Part shown: positions 20,701 to 28,249 of the stretch, piece after piece | Layout: every line of letters starts with the position of its first letter | How positions within the stretch are numbered: the stretch's first letter is position 1 | Assembly: GCA_016700335.1 (NCBI GenBank) | Contig: CP065014.1 | Location: 1,525,001-1,589,000 of the forward strand | From: Chlorobiota bacterium | GTDB taxonomy: Bacteria; Bacteroidota; Ignavibacteria; OLB7 | Direction: 5' to 3' | Length of the DNA: 64,000 nucleotides | Position numbers and translations under genes: made by a program | Notes under the pieces: generated by a model | The model's input: the letters and a program-made list of their open reading frames with translations, nothing else | Told to the model about the DNA's origin: nothing | The model's database searches: none

Positions 20701-21037
20701 TATTGCCATTTAATGTTTTATCTTGAAAAGTTCTATTTTTAAAGAAATTAAAAGATATAGCATCTAGTTCATTTGAAATAAGGTTTGGAATTTCATTTAA
20801 TGAATTTGGGTATAATTTTATGTGAATAACAATTCCACCTTCCTTTTTGATGATTTGGATAATATGTTCAACTAATCTAGATTTTCCAATTCCTGCTTCA
20901 CCACTTATCAACATTGCCCTTAAAGAATAAGATTCTTGAGTTGATTTCCAGAATTCAATTATTTCATTTTTGATATCTTCCATACCAAAATATGGAAGTA
21001 TACCATGATTTAAAAAATTGATATAATTTTCATTCAT
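17720..21037 (-). CDS. Large AAA+ ATPase / SARP-like (BTAD) transcriptional regulator
   Basis: 1105 residues with no membrane segments. The N-terminal third is a STAND/AAA-type ATPase: Walker A GEAGIGKS at 46-53, and Walker B IIIIED at 126-131 followed by VHLF. The long middle (about 330-870) is helical and repeat-like. From residue 877 to the end it resembles a SARP: a winged-helix segment (LKIFGKIALV, SGERLRTAIG, LSALEFCQIV, ARNTMRVVRLRLRELVG) followed by a bacterial transcriptional activator (BTAD) helical region (985-1095). Order is inverted relative to AfsR-type proteins, where the SARP part is N-terminal; here it is C-terminal, as in some large ATPase regulators. It diverges from a zinc-ribbon gene over a region with a phased direct repeat. 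Confidence 0.75.
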   Translation of the reverse strand: MNENYINFLNHGILPYFGMEDIKNEIIEFWKSTQESYSLRAMLISGEAGIGKSRLVEHIIQIIKKEGGIVIHIKLYPNSLNEIPNLISNELDAISFNFFKNRTFQDKTLNGNINNLASLSHIRSLIIIIEDVHLFTKESLSDLKKLLTGLNDEMISVLFLGRPIETIFNSVIEPYLIKELDLKEHSILDIFYMLKNLLGFEIEDKFILLIKEITRGNSLAIKSGIRGIIKAGLIDTNEKLIKSSVSNFNIILSKSIESLSEGMLSHLNEMEMTLCSQLSTLGEIFSRESAEILIGTKNSSLLNKLIFKGVLIETFKETPLRLGKNFSEYPPLSFTHSLVHDSFLKKSKLNFERILTIIYSNSPIFSLVPFIELNNFINKFGCSVLKLDNNLIEKSIENCIDIAYNISNTIDWKFAPILIDSIKSICEITMFEFDESCLKSKELKAKFLFTNLIIFKRDISSDNFINIATELIKLCQGLESEIITEYFIWGYDALFYNKIISRKDVDLLKELEFVDDKVKNNLNIQFSKPYLVFVRDIIRAHNNVKQEFWIINLIKEKFSFLLSKCENDEIRKKNLLLKVGTFLITNFNNNLEKAENYELLKRIEECNLSVTETNLIEKIKAIFLYEDGKLEESKIVFEKNINLNLILGNKFDYLLARSFIDCIKIDLGFSPDKIIIEFENLTEIAVNSKIVYFNNLIDSLILTGQDNYVIDLINNKLKFLDELYKPSLFVNLLSVINVKDLKKNDFTEFYEMKLFGLTMLIEILLDKNKNFDEKKINVINSELLNEVFKIGNIINALLSIKLLIFLKIENSKYYKKLECNVLIMITNHLEWCLARGLWLYMKTIILKSDILLDEKFKSLWNKKIETLRKKYYKIESISINNKLKLKIFGKIALVKPNCNPEYISGERLRTAIGVTVANKLIDDKLSALEFCQIVTGENDPDKARNTMRVVRLRLRELVGEEEIKNSETEPIILNEELMQVDIFDFYKYLKLARKGLKKKSFYLSVHNFKLALEIAIKGVPFSGLYDDFFESIREEIENSIRNTAITLIGLLMKEHDYENAEIISKNTLQILSNDEEITDLLEKCFDVQGKKTAINKIRLNLFNSY

Positions 21038-21055
21038 AAAATATTTTTATTCAAT

Positions 21056-21085
21056 GTAACGGTAAAAATAATATATAGTAACGGT
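21056..21085. repeat. Pair of GTAACGGT direct repeats 22 bp apart (candidate regulator site)
   Basis: GTAACGGT occurs at 21056-21063 and again at 21078-21085, a start-to-start distance of exactly 22 bp (two helical turns), inside an otherwise nearly pure A/T intergenic region between the SARP-like regulator and the zinc-ribbon gene. Both copies are followed by an A/T stretch. SARP regulators are known to bind direct heptamers phased at 11 or 22 bp. The same 8-mer also occurs singly in coding DNA in this window (near 5739 on the minus strand and near 17088), so single copies carry no weight. Confidence 0.6.
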
Positions 21086-21092
21086 TTATAAA

Positions 21093-21100
21093 TATATTTA
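21093..21100 (+). promoter_or_regulatory. Possible -7 element for the zinc-ribbon gene
   Basis: TATATTTA matches TAnnTTTG at all but the last base and starts 7 nt after the second GTAACGGT repeat (8 nt after its first seven bases). It lies 43 nt before the ATG at 21144. A weak call by itself; its spacing to the repeat is what makes it notable. Confidence 0.3.
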
Positions 21101-21143
21101 TACAGTTAACAAATTTAATTTAAAATTTCAAACTTAAAATCCA

Positions 21144-21365
21144 ATGTTAAAAAACACTAGTGTAATAAAAGATACATTTATTTCAAATTCTTTAATTAGA
21201 TGCTGCTATGATTGTGGAACTTATGCTTTGAATAATGATAAGTTTTGCGTTCTATGTGGAAGTTCTTTAACTAATACTTGCCCAAAGTGTTTAGAAATTG
21301 TTCATCATAAAATTGCTTTCTATTGTCCAAATTGCGGAATAAATTTTGAAGAAAAAAAGGTTTAA
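21144..21365 (+). CDS. Small double zinc-ribbon protein
   Basis: 73 residues with four CxxC-type knuckles: C22-C23-x-x-C26 (CCYDCG), CVLCG, CPKC and CPNCG, i.e. two zinc ribbons in tandem, with little else. Such double zinc ribbons usually mediate protein-protein or nucleic-acid contacts, and I cannot infer a partner. It diverges from the AAA+/SARP-like regulator gene, and the direct repeat and -7 candidate lie in the shared intergenic region, so it may be a target of that regulator. The Kelch/Omp28 gene starts 90 nt downstream on the same strand. Confidence 0.75.
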   Translation: MLKNTSVIKDTFISNSLIRCCYDCGTYALNNDKFCVLCGSSLTNTCPKCLEIVHHKIAFYCPNCGINFEEKKV

Positions 21366-21455
21366 TAAGAATAGGTATTCATAAGGTTTTTTATTTAAAT
21401 TTGTGAAATAGATATTGTAATATTTTTTTTTTCATAATTATCAATTTTTAAATAG

Positions 21456-23795
21456 ATGACAATTTTAAAACTTTTTACTCTTGTTTTGATTCTGAATCTA
21501 ATTTATTTGTCAAATGCAATTTGTCAATGGAGTAGTATTAGTTCAATGCCAACTTATAATAAAGGGCAGTCTGCTGTTTTTTATAATGGAAAAATTTATT
21601 CATTCGGTGGATTTGATACTGACCCAATTAACTCAGCATATTCTTATGATTTAACTACTAGTAAATGGACAAAGTTAAATGATATGCCTACAGCAAAGTA
21701 TGGTAGTTATGCAATTGTAGTTAATAATAAAATATTGATTGCTGGTGGAACAGAAAGCAAAGATTTATTTTCAGACATTACATATGAATATAATCCAACA
21801 ACAAATTCTTACTCAGAAAAAGCATCAATTCCAAACTCAACATATTTTGGTTCTGTCGCAAATGTTGATAATAGAATGGTAATTATTGGTGGAATAAATT
21901 CAAATTCTCAAGTTAGTTCAATAGTTCAAATTTATAATCCGACTACAAATGAATGGATTGAAGCAAATGGGACATTAAATGTTGCATACGCCTATCAATC
22001 ATCTACAGTTTTAAATAATATTATTTATTTAATTGGAGGAACTCCAGATGGAACAATTACTTCGGGGAATTGTTATAAAGGTACATTAAAAGGAAATGAT
22101 ATTAAGTTTGAAGAAATTGGTACAATTCAAGGTGGTATTGTTAGTGCATCTGCAGGTGTTTCTGGTGGTAAAGTTTATGTTACAGGAGGATTACCATATC
22201 CAGAAGGTGGATTTTCAAAGACTTATTATTATAATGATAAAGAAAATAAATGGATTTCAACATTTTCTTTGCCTACAAATTCTAGTGAAGCACCACCATT
22301 AATTGGAGATGGAAATAATTTATACTTTTTAGGAGGAAGTGGAAATTTAAATTTGTTTAAATTTACACCAAATCCAAACCCTGCAAGTGTAATTAAAGTT
22401 GAGAAAAATGAAGTTTTATTAAATTTAAAACAAAATGAAAAATCCATTATTAAAATTCCAATTAGAAATATTGGAAACTCAAATTTAACTGGTACATTCT
22501 CAATTCCATCAGATGATGATTGGGCAACATCTGATTTGTCAAGCTTTTTAATCAAACCTGATTCTATAAAAGAAGCTACAATTAACATTGATGCAAGTAA
22601 TCTTAAACCTGGTGTTTATCAAACTGAAATTGGTGTTGTGTCTAATGATAAGTTAAATTTAAATTCAGTAATAAATGTATATTTATTTGTTTTGCCAAAA
22701 GATGTTTTAACACAAAAATCAAATATTGTTGTTGAAGAAATAACTGGAGATTGGTGTGGATGGTGCCCTTATGGACATGAAATTTTATCAACATTAAAAG
22801 ATAAATTCAAAGAAAATTTAATTAGTATTGCATATCATGGTCCTTATAATAAAGATCCATCAAAAGGAGAACCAATGTCAAATACTGAAGTTGGGAAAAT
22901 GATTACAGCATTAAATGGTAACTCTTATCCAACTGCAGCTATTCAAAGAAAATTATTTAAGAATGAAACTAGTAGAATGACTAGTAGAGAGAATTGGGAA
23001 AAGTATATTAATAATGTAAAAGATGAGTTTCCAAATGCTCCTATTACAATTGAGCTTTTAGAATTTAAATTTGATGAGACTACTAAATTAATTAAATCTA
23101 AAATTAGATTAACTTCTACACAAGCATTGTTTAATAGTTCCATAACTTCCACAAATGCTTTAACAATTGTTGTTGTTGAAGATAGTATTAAATCTAATCA
23201 AACAAAATATCATTCAGATGGATCTCCAACTGAGTATATAGATAATTATGTAAATAATTCTGTGGCAAGACAAGTTTATCCATCTGCTACTGGAAAAGCG
23301 ATCCAGTTATCTGGAGGAACTGTTATAGCTGGAGGTAAATTATCTTCTCCTGGAGCATCAACGATTGTTGATATAGAATTTAAATTATCAACTAAAGTTG
23401 AAGATGTGAACAATTCTAGGATAATCTTTATAGCACATAAAAATGAGAAAGGATCAGTATCTGATATTTTACAAGGATCTGAAATCAAATTAAAATCAAG
23501 TATATTAGGATCTGTAAAAGATGTTGAAAAACAATACAAATTAGCTATATCAAGCACACCTAATCCTTCAAAAGGAATAGTTGAATTTACATTTTATTTG
23601 CCAAAATTTGGACTTGCTAAGCTTGAAATCTTTTCCACAAATGGAGAAAAGATTTCAACAATATTTAATTCAACATTTGAAAATGGAGTTCATAAAGTAG
23701 TCTCAGATTTATCTAATTTGTCATCTGGTAATTACACATCAGTTTTAACAATTGGTAATGAAAAAGTAATAGAAAATATTACTGTAGTAAAGTAA
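21456..23795 (+). CDS. Secreted Kelch-repeat / Omp28-like protein with T9SS sorting domain
   Basis: 779 residues. Signal peptide 1-23 (cleaved near NAICQ). Residues about 25-305 hold Kelch repeats (SAVFYNGKIYSFGGFD, YAIVVNNKILIAGGTE, SVANVDNRMVIIGGIN and more), predicting a beta-propeller. Residues about 310-410 are an immunoglobulin-like BACON-type domain. Next comes an Omp28-like thioredoxin-fold domain with the CxxC at C434/C437 (DWCGWCPYG). The last 80 residues (STPNPSKGIVEFTFYLPKFG, then GNYTSVLTI) look like a T9SS type A sorting domain. Likely a surface or secreted protein; whether the CxxC is redox-active is unknown. A bidirectional terminator separates it from the convergent mutase gene. 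Confidence 0.85.
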   Translation: MTILKLFTLVLILNLIYLSNAICQWSSISSMPTYNKGQSAVFYNGKIYSFGGFDTDPINSAYSYDLTTSKWTKLNDMPTAKYGSYAIVVNNKILIAGGTESKDLFSDITYEYNPTTNSYSEKASIPNSTYFGSVANVDNRMVIIGGINSNSQVSSIVQIYNPTTNEWIEANGTLNVAYAYQSSTVLNNIIYLIGGTPDGTITSGNCYKGTLKGNDIKFEEIGTIQGGIVSASAGVSGGKVYVTGGLPYPEGGFSKTYYYNDKENKWISTFSLPTNSSEAPPLIGDGNNLYFLGGSGNLNLFKFTPNPNPASVIKVEKNEVLLNLKQNEKSIIKIPIRNIGNSNLTGTFSIPSDDDWATSDLSSFLIKPDSIKEATINIDASNLKPGVYQTEIGVVSNDKLNLNSVINVYLFVLPKDVLTQKSNIVVEEITGDWCGWCPYGHEILSTLKDKFKENLISIAYHGPYNKDPSKGEPMSNTEVGKMITALNGNSYPTAAIQRKLFKNETSRMTSRENWEKYINNVKDEFPNAPITIELLEFKFDETTKLIKSKIRLTSTQALFNSSITSTNALTIVVVEDSIKSNQTKYHSDGSPTEYIDNYVNNSVARQVYPSATGKAIQLSGGTVIAGGKLSSPGASTIVDIEFKLSTKVEDVNNSRIIFIAHKNEKGSVSDILQGSEIKLKSSILGSVKDVEKQYKLAISSTPNPSKGIVEFTFYLPKFGLAKLEIFSTNGEKISTIFNSTFENGVHKVVSDLSNLSSGNYTSVLTIGNEKVIENITVVK

Positions 23796-23810
23796 ATATA
23801 TTAGTAATTA

Positions 23811-23848
23811 AAAAAACCGGTTCATTTTAAAAATTGAATCGGTTTTTT
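23811..23848. terminator. Bidirectional terminator between convergent genes
   Basis: A 14-bp stem (23811-23824 with 23835-23848; one G-T wobble) around a 10-nt loop, with an A-run on the left arm and a T-run on the right arm, so it can stop transcription from both sides: the Kelch/Omp28 gene (+) and the mutase gene (-). Confidence 0.88.
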
Positions 23849-23872
23849 TATATTATAATAATATTTTTGAAA

Positions 23873-25426
23873 TTAATCATATTCACCCCAAACAGACCTC
23901 ATAACATCAGCAATTTCTCCTAATGTAACATAATTTTCAACTCCTTTAATAATATGAGGCATAACATTATCATTACCCATAATTGCAATTTTAATAGAGT
24001 TTAAAGATTCCTTTACATTATTTGATGATCTTTCATTTTTCACTTTTTGAAGCGATTCTATTTGTTTGATTCTAATGGAATCGTTTACTTTTAACACATC
24101 TTTAAAATGCGGTTCATCAATTTCAAATTTATTCATACCTACAACAATTTCTTTCAAGCTCTCAATTCTTTTTTGAGCTTCATAAGATGAATTTGCAATT
24201 TCTTCTTGGATAAATCCAAGTTCAACTGCTTTCACCGAACCTCCCATTTCATCAATTTTGTTTATATACTCAAATGATTTTCTTTCAATTTCATCAGTTA
24301 AATATTCAATATAAAAACTACCTGCTAATGGATCGGTGGTATCAACAATTCCAGTTTCATAGCCAATTACTTGTTGGGTTCTAAGAGCTAATCTTGCAGC
24401 CTTTTCTGTAGGTAAACCTAAAGCCTCATCAAATCCATTTGTATGTAATGATTGTGTTCCTCCTAAAACAGCTGCCATTGCTTGTAGTGAAACTCGAACT
24501 ATATTTGTTTCTGGCTGTTGTGCAGTTAATGTTGATCCAGCAGTTTGTGAGTGAAATCTTAACATTAATGATTTTTCATTTTTTGCTTTAAATCTATCCT
24601 TCATTATTTTTGCCCACATTCTTCTTGCAGCACGAAGTTTTGCTATTTCTTCAAAAAAATTATTATGTATGTTAAAGAAAAAACTTAATCTTGATGCAAA
24701 TTTATCAATATCTAATCCACTATCAACTGCTGCTTGAGTGTAAGCAATTGCATTTGCCAATGTAAAAGAAACTTCTTGGACAGCAGTTGAACCTGCCTCT
24801 CTAATATGGTAACCTGAGATAGAAATAGTATTCCAATTAGGTAACTCATTACTACACCAAGCAAACATATCAGTAATTAACCTCATTGAAGGTTTAGGAG
24901 GATAAATGTAAGTACCCCTTGCTGCATATTCTTTTAAAATGTCATTCTGTACTGTACCATTTATTTTAGATAAATCAGATCTTTGTTTTTTTGCTAATGC
25001 AACATAAAATGCTAATAAAGTTGAAGCAGTTGAATTTATTGTCATAGAAGTAGAAACATCTTCAAGTTTAATTCCATCAAAAAGTTTCTCAATATCAACT
25101 AATGTATCAATTGCAACACCAACTTTTCCTACTTCACCCTCTGATATCGAATTATCTGAATCATATCCTATTTGTGTTGGCAAATCAAATGCTACTGATA
25201 ACCCTGTAACTCCTTGAGCTAAAAGATATTTATATCTTGCATTAGATTCTTCAGCTGTTCCAAACCCTGAATACATACGCATTGTCCATAGCCTATTTCT
25301 ATACATTGATTTATGAATTCCTCTTGTAAAAGGAAATTTTCCAGGTTCTTCATCAGCATTCCCTTTTAGAAATAATGGAATATTAATTCCCGAATTGGTT
25401 GTAAATTTATTATCTTCTAATTCCAT
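23873..25426 (-). CDS. Methylmalonyl-CoA mutase-type large subunit, catalytic domain only
   Basis: Adenosylcobalamin-dependent acyl-CoA mutase, TIM-barrel subunit without the C-terminal B12-binding domain, which must come from a separate small subunit not in this window. Signatures: TRGIHKSMYRNRLWTMR, TGLSVAFDLPTQIGYDSD, STSMTIN, QNDILKEY, SISGYHIREAG and GGTQSLHTN. Counting from an upstream TTG at 25495, the specificity residues are Tyr75 (RMYSGFG) and Arg193 (AARGTY), equivalent to Tyr89 and Arg207 of Propionibacterium MCM, which bind the substrate carboxylate; His230 matches the catalytic His. This favours methylmalonyl-CoA (succinyl-CoA interconversion). I start it at the ATG at 25426, where family similarity begins; an ATG at 25486 would add 20 residues. 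Confidence 0.9.
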   Translation of the reverse strand: MELEDNKFTTNSGINIPLFLKGNADEEPGKFPFTRGIHKSMYRNRLWTMRMYSGFGTAEESNARYKYLLAQGVTGLSVAFDLPTQIGYDSDNSISEGEVGKVGVAIDTLVDIEKLFDGIKLEDVSTSMTINSTASTLLAFYVALAKKQRSDLSKINGTVQNDILKEYAARGTYIYPPKPSMRLITDMFAWCSNELPNWNTISISGYHIREAGSTAVQEVSFTLANAIAYTQAAVDSGLDIDKFASRLSFFFNIHNNFFEEIAKLRAARRMWAKIMKDRFKAKNEKSLMLRFHSQTAGSTLTAQQPETNIVRVSLQAMAAVLGGTQSLHTNGFDEALGLPTEKAARLALRTQQVIGYETGIVDTTDPLAGSFYIEYLTDEIERKSFEYINKIDEMGGSVKAVELGFIQEEIANSSYEAQKRIESLKEIVVGMNKFEIDEPHFKDVLKVNDSIRIKQIESLQKVKNERSSNNVKESLNSIKIAIMGNDNVMPHIIKGVENYVTLGEIADVMRSVWGEYD

Positions 25427-25543
25427 AAATGTATAACTATGTTTTAATAAAATTGATTGGTGTTTAATTTGCAAAATTTGTAACATTAAATTCAATTGAG
25501 TTTCTAATATTAAAAAATTAACAAAATTGTTGCTAACAAAAAT

Positions 25544-26446
25544 ATGATTAAAAAAATTTCTATTACATTATTCCTTTTGTCAGTTTTAAATTTTAAAACT
25601 AGTGCTCAAGTATTTGATATTCCCGAAAAAAAAATTGGGATATTTGAAGTGATGTTTTCAGGAGGAAAAACTTCTTCTTATTATGGTATTGATGGTTCAA
25701 CAAGACTTTTTGACATTATTGGTACTACCTTAACTTCTGTTACTTTAACAAACAAAATCGATTTGAAATTAACTTCAAATTTAACCGCAAATATGGAATT
25801 ACCTTTAAACTATATTTATTTAATCAGTGATTCTTTATTTCCAGAAAGAAGTATATTAAATATTAAACATTTTGGTATCGGCTTAACATATTCGTTTCTA
25901 AATTCATCAAATTTTGTTTTAGGTTTTTCTTCAATGTTTAAAATTCCTAATGGATTTCATCAAGGTTTATATAATGATACTAAATACCTAAGTTTTTGGG
26001 GTGATGGTTACTTCCAATTTAATTCAAACGGGATTATCAAATATAAACTAGAAGATCAATTTATTAAATTTACATTAGGATATAATTGGAGAGATGAAGA
26101 AGCTAAAGATGAAATCCTTTATAAAGTTGAAGCTGGTACTTCTAAAACTAAAGGTACTGGATTGTTACTATTTTGTGAAGGAGTTGTCTCAACCAAAAAT
26201 CCAGCAAATCCTTCTAAAGCTTTTTATCCAGGTTCATCTGGCGAAAGTTATAACAATGAAGTTACTCAAGGTGGTGATGGTAAATTTTATATGATTGAAA
26301 GTGAAAATTATACTTCTCTTGGTGCTAAAGTAATTGTATATTTAACTAATGATTTATTTTTAGATGGTTCATATTCAATTAAACTTTTTGGTGTAAATAC
26401 TTTACTTTTAAATCAAGCAAATTTTGGAATTGGGTATCCTTTTTAG
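25544..26446 (+). CDS. Secreted, probably outer-membrane beta-barrel protein
   Basis: 300 residues with a signal peptide (MIKKISITLFLLSVLNFKTSAQ) and a body of alternating strands rich in aromatic residues, for example HFGIGLTYSF, FVLGFSSMFK, IKFTLGYNW and LGAKVIVYL. It ends GIGYPF, a C-terminal phenylalanine typical of outer-membrane barrels. No enzyme motif is visible and I do not recognise a named family. It lies 33 nt before another secreted barrel-ended protein, so the two may be cotranscribed. Confidence 0.7.
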   Translation: MIKKISITLFLLSVLNFKTSAQVFDIPEKKIGIFEVMFSGGKTSSYYGIDGSTRLFDIIGTTLTSVTLTNKIDLKLTSNLTANMELPLNYIYLISDSLFPERSILNIKHFGIGLTYSFLNSSNFVLGFSSMFKIPNGFHQGLYNDTKYLSFWGDGYFQFNSNGIIKYKLEDQFIKFTLGYNWRDEEAKDEILYKVEAGTSKTKGTGLLLFCEGVVSTKNPANPSKAFYPGSSGESYNNEVTQGGDGKFYMIESENYTSLGAKVIVYLTNDLFLDGSYSIKLFGVNTLLLNQANFGIGYPF

Positions 26447-26479
26447 ATTTTTTTATTGAACAGAACTTAGAATTAAATT

Positions 26480-28201
26480 ATGAAGTTTATTTTTCTTTTG
26501 GTGTTTTTTATAATTACTTTAATTCCAACATCTGCTCAGATAGTTGTAAACCCTACAGTTGTATATCATGGTTTAAATCAAATATCAATTTCATCTCCTG
26601 CTGGTATTAAATCAATACTTAGATATGATGGAGGATTAATTTTCTCATCATGGAAAGAGTTAAAATCAGGTTTTGAAAACAAAGACTTTAAAATTGGGCA
26701 ATTACCCATAATCTCAAATTGTAATAAACAAATTAAATTTATAGTACAGTGTAAAGCATTATCATATGATACGAAATTAAAAATTAAGATAATTTCTTGT
26801 AATAATACATCGATAATTTATGATTTAAATTTAGCAGGTGTATGGAATGTCTACAAAGAAGAATATGGTAATGTAGAGCTTGGTAGTACCAAATGTCATA
26901 TTTTTGAAGTTTTTGCCCAAGGAGAAAAAGTTAGATTAGATTCAATTATTAGCCCATCACCACTATTCAAAATTAAATACACTAATATTAAGCCTCCAGT
27001 AATTATTCAACCAAGAACAAAGTATACTTATGAAGTTTGTTATACACCAACTAAAATTGGAAGATTCAAATGTCCTATACTAACTTATATTCATAGAGAG
27101 CAACCATCAGGTGGGTTTACAAATTTCATTGTATCTGATACTGGATACGCTACAGTTGTTCTACCCAAAAACAAAATTATAACTCCACCACAACCATTAG
27201 CCATAAATAAAAGGAAGCCAATTGTACAGAAACCTAAAATTACATTTTCAAAACCGAAGATTAATGATATTAAAAATAATAATTCATTCTTTAATAAAAC
27301 ACCTAAAAATGTAAAGTCAAAAGATTTTACAGTTCTTAAGAAAAAGGAGAAAATATTCTCATATTCCAACCCAAAAATTGTTTCAATTAATACTGTTAAA
27401 AATTTAAATTCAATCAAAAATGGTAATGACTCTTTGAGATTTAATAATTCTTTGACAAAATATTTGACCTCAGGTTATTTACTTACTACCAATAAAAATT
27501 TTAAACCAATCAACGAAACATCTTTAAATTTTAAAGAACAAATTGATTATAATTTTTCGTTTAAAGATTTTAGAATTTATGATCCAACAACTTTTAGAAT
27601 GATGTTATCACCTACTGCTAATTCTATTGGAAAAAGTAAGTTATCAATTGGTAATTATGATGTTTTAGGTTGGATTGCACAATATGGTTTAGATAGTAAT
27701 TTAACTTTGATAGGAGCTGGGTTATTTTTACCAAGAACAAGTATTAATCAATTTACTTTAGTTGGTACAATAGGTTTAAAAAATGAGTTCTATAATCAAA
27801 ATTTGTATAGATTTTCTGGAGGTTTGCAAACTGGAATTACATTATCAGATTCTTCAACAATTTTATTAGGTGTTCCTTACGTAGTATCGACTTTTGGAAA
27901 TGAAGATCAACGAATCAATTTTGTTTTAGGGTATAGTATTAGACATCATGATAGATTTAATAATGATAAATTTTACAGATATTCTCCAATAGTTAGCATT
28001 GGAGGAGATTTCAGATTTATCGATAATTTTAAAATTATTTTCGAAACAGCATTATTCGACAACTTAAATACAAAACCATTTGTTTTATCTTTTAGATATT
28101 TTGGTTTAAATTATTCTATTGATGCAGCACTTGGAGTTAATTTTGACAATAATAACAAAATAAATTTTGCCCCAATATTGAATGGTTTTTATGTATTCTA
28201 A
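26480..28201 (+). CDS. Secreted protein with ASH-like domain, basic linker and C-terminal barrel
   Basis: 573 residues; signal peptide 1-19 (LIPTSAQ). Residues about 130-250 look like an ASPM/SPD-2/Hydin (choice-of-anchor D) immunoglobulin-like domain (GNVELGSTKCHIFEVFAQGE, then YEVCYTPTKIGRFKCPI). A Lys/Pro/Asn-rich linker follows (about 255-340; KPIVQKPKITFSKPKIND). The C-terminal part (about 370-573) has alternating strands with Gly and aromatic residues and ends FAPILNGFYVF, as in outer-membrane barrels. I infer a surface protein held in the outer membrane by its C-terminal part. No named family recognised. Confidence 0.7.
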   Translation: MKFIFLLVFFIITLIPTSAQIVVNPTVVYHGLNQISISSPAGIKSILRYDGGLIFSSWKELKSGFENKDFKIGQLPIISNCNKQIKFIVQCKALSYDTKLKIKIISCNNTSIIYDLNLAGVWNVYKEEYGNVELGSTKCHIFEVFAQGEKVRLDSIISPSPLFKIKYTNIKPPVIIQPRTKYTYEVCYTPTKIGRFKCPILTYIHREQPSGGFTNFIVSDTGYATVVLPKNKIITPPQPLAINKRKPIVQKPKITFSKPKINDIKNNNSFFNKTPKNVKSKDFTVLKKKEKIFSYSNPKIVSINTVKNLNSIKNGNDSLRFNNSLTKYLTSGYLLTTNKNFKPINETSLNFKEQIDYNFSFKDFRIYDPTTFRMMLSPTANSIGKSKLSIGNYDVLGWIAQYGLDSNLTLIGAGLFLPRTSINQFTLVGTIGLKNEFYNQNLYRFSGGLQTGITLSDSSTILLGVPYVVSTFGNEDQRINFVLGYSIRHHDRFNNDKFYRYSPIVSIGGDFRFIDNFKIIFETALFDNLNTKPFVLSFRYFGLNYSIDAALGVNFDNNNKINFAPILNGFYVF

Positions 28202-28249
28202 ATTTATTAATTTGATTTTAAAATTAAGATTTCATACATTTTTAATAAT

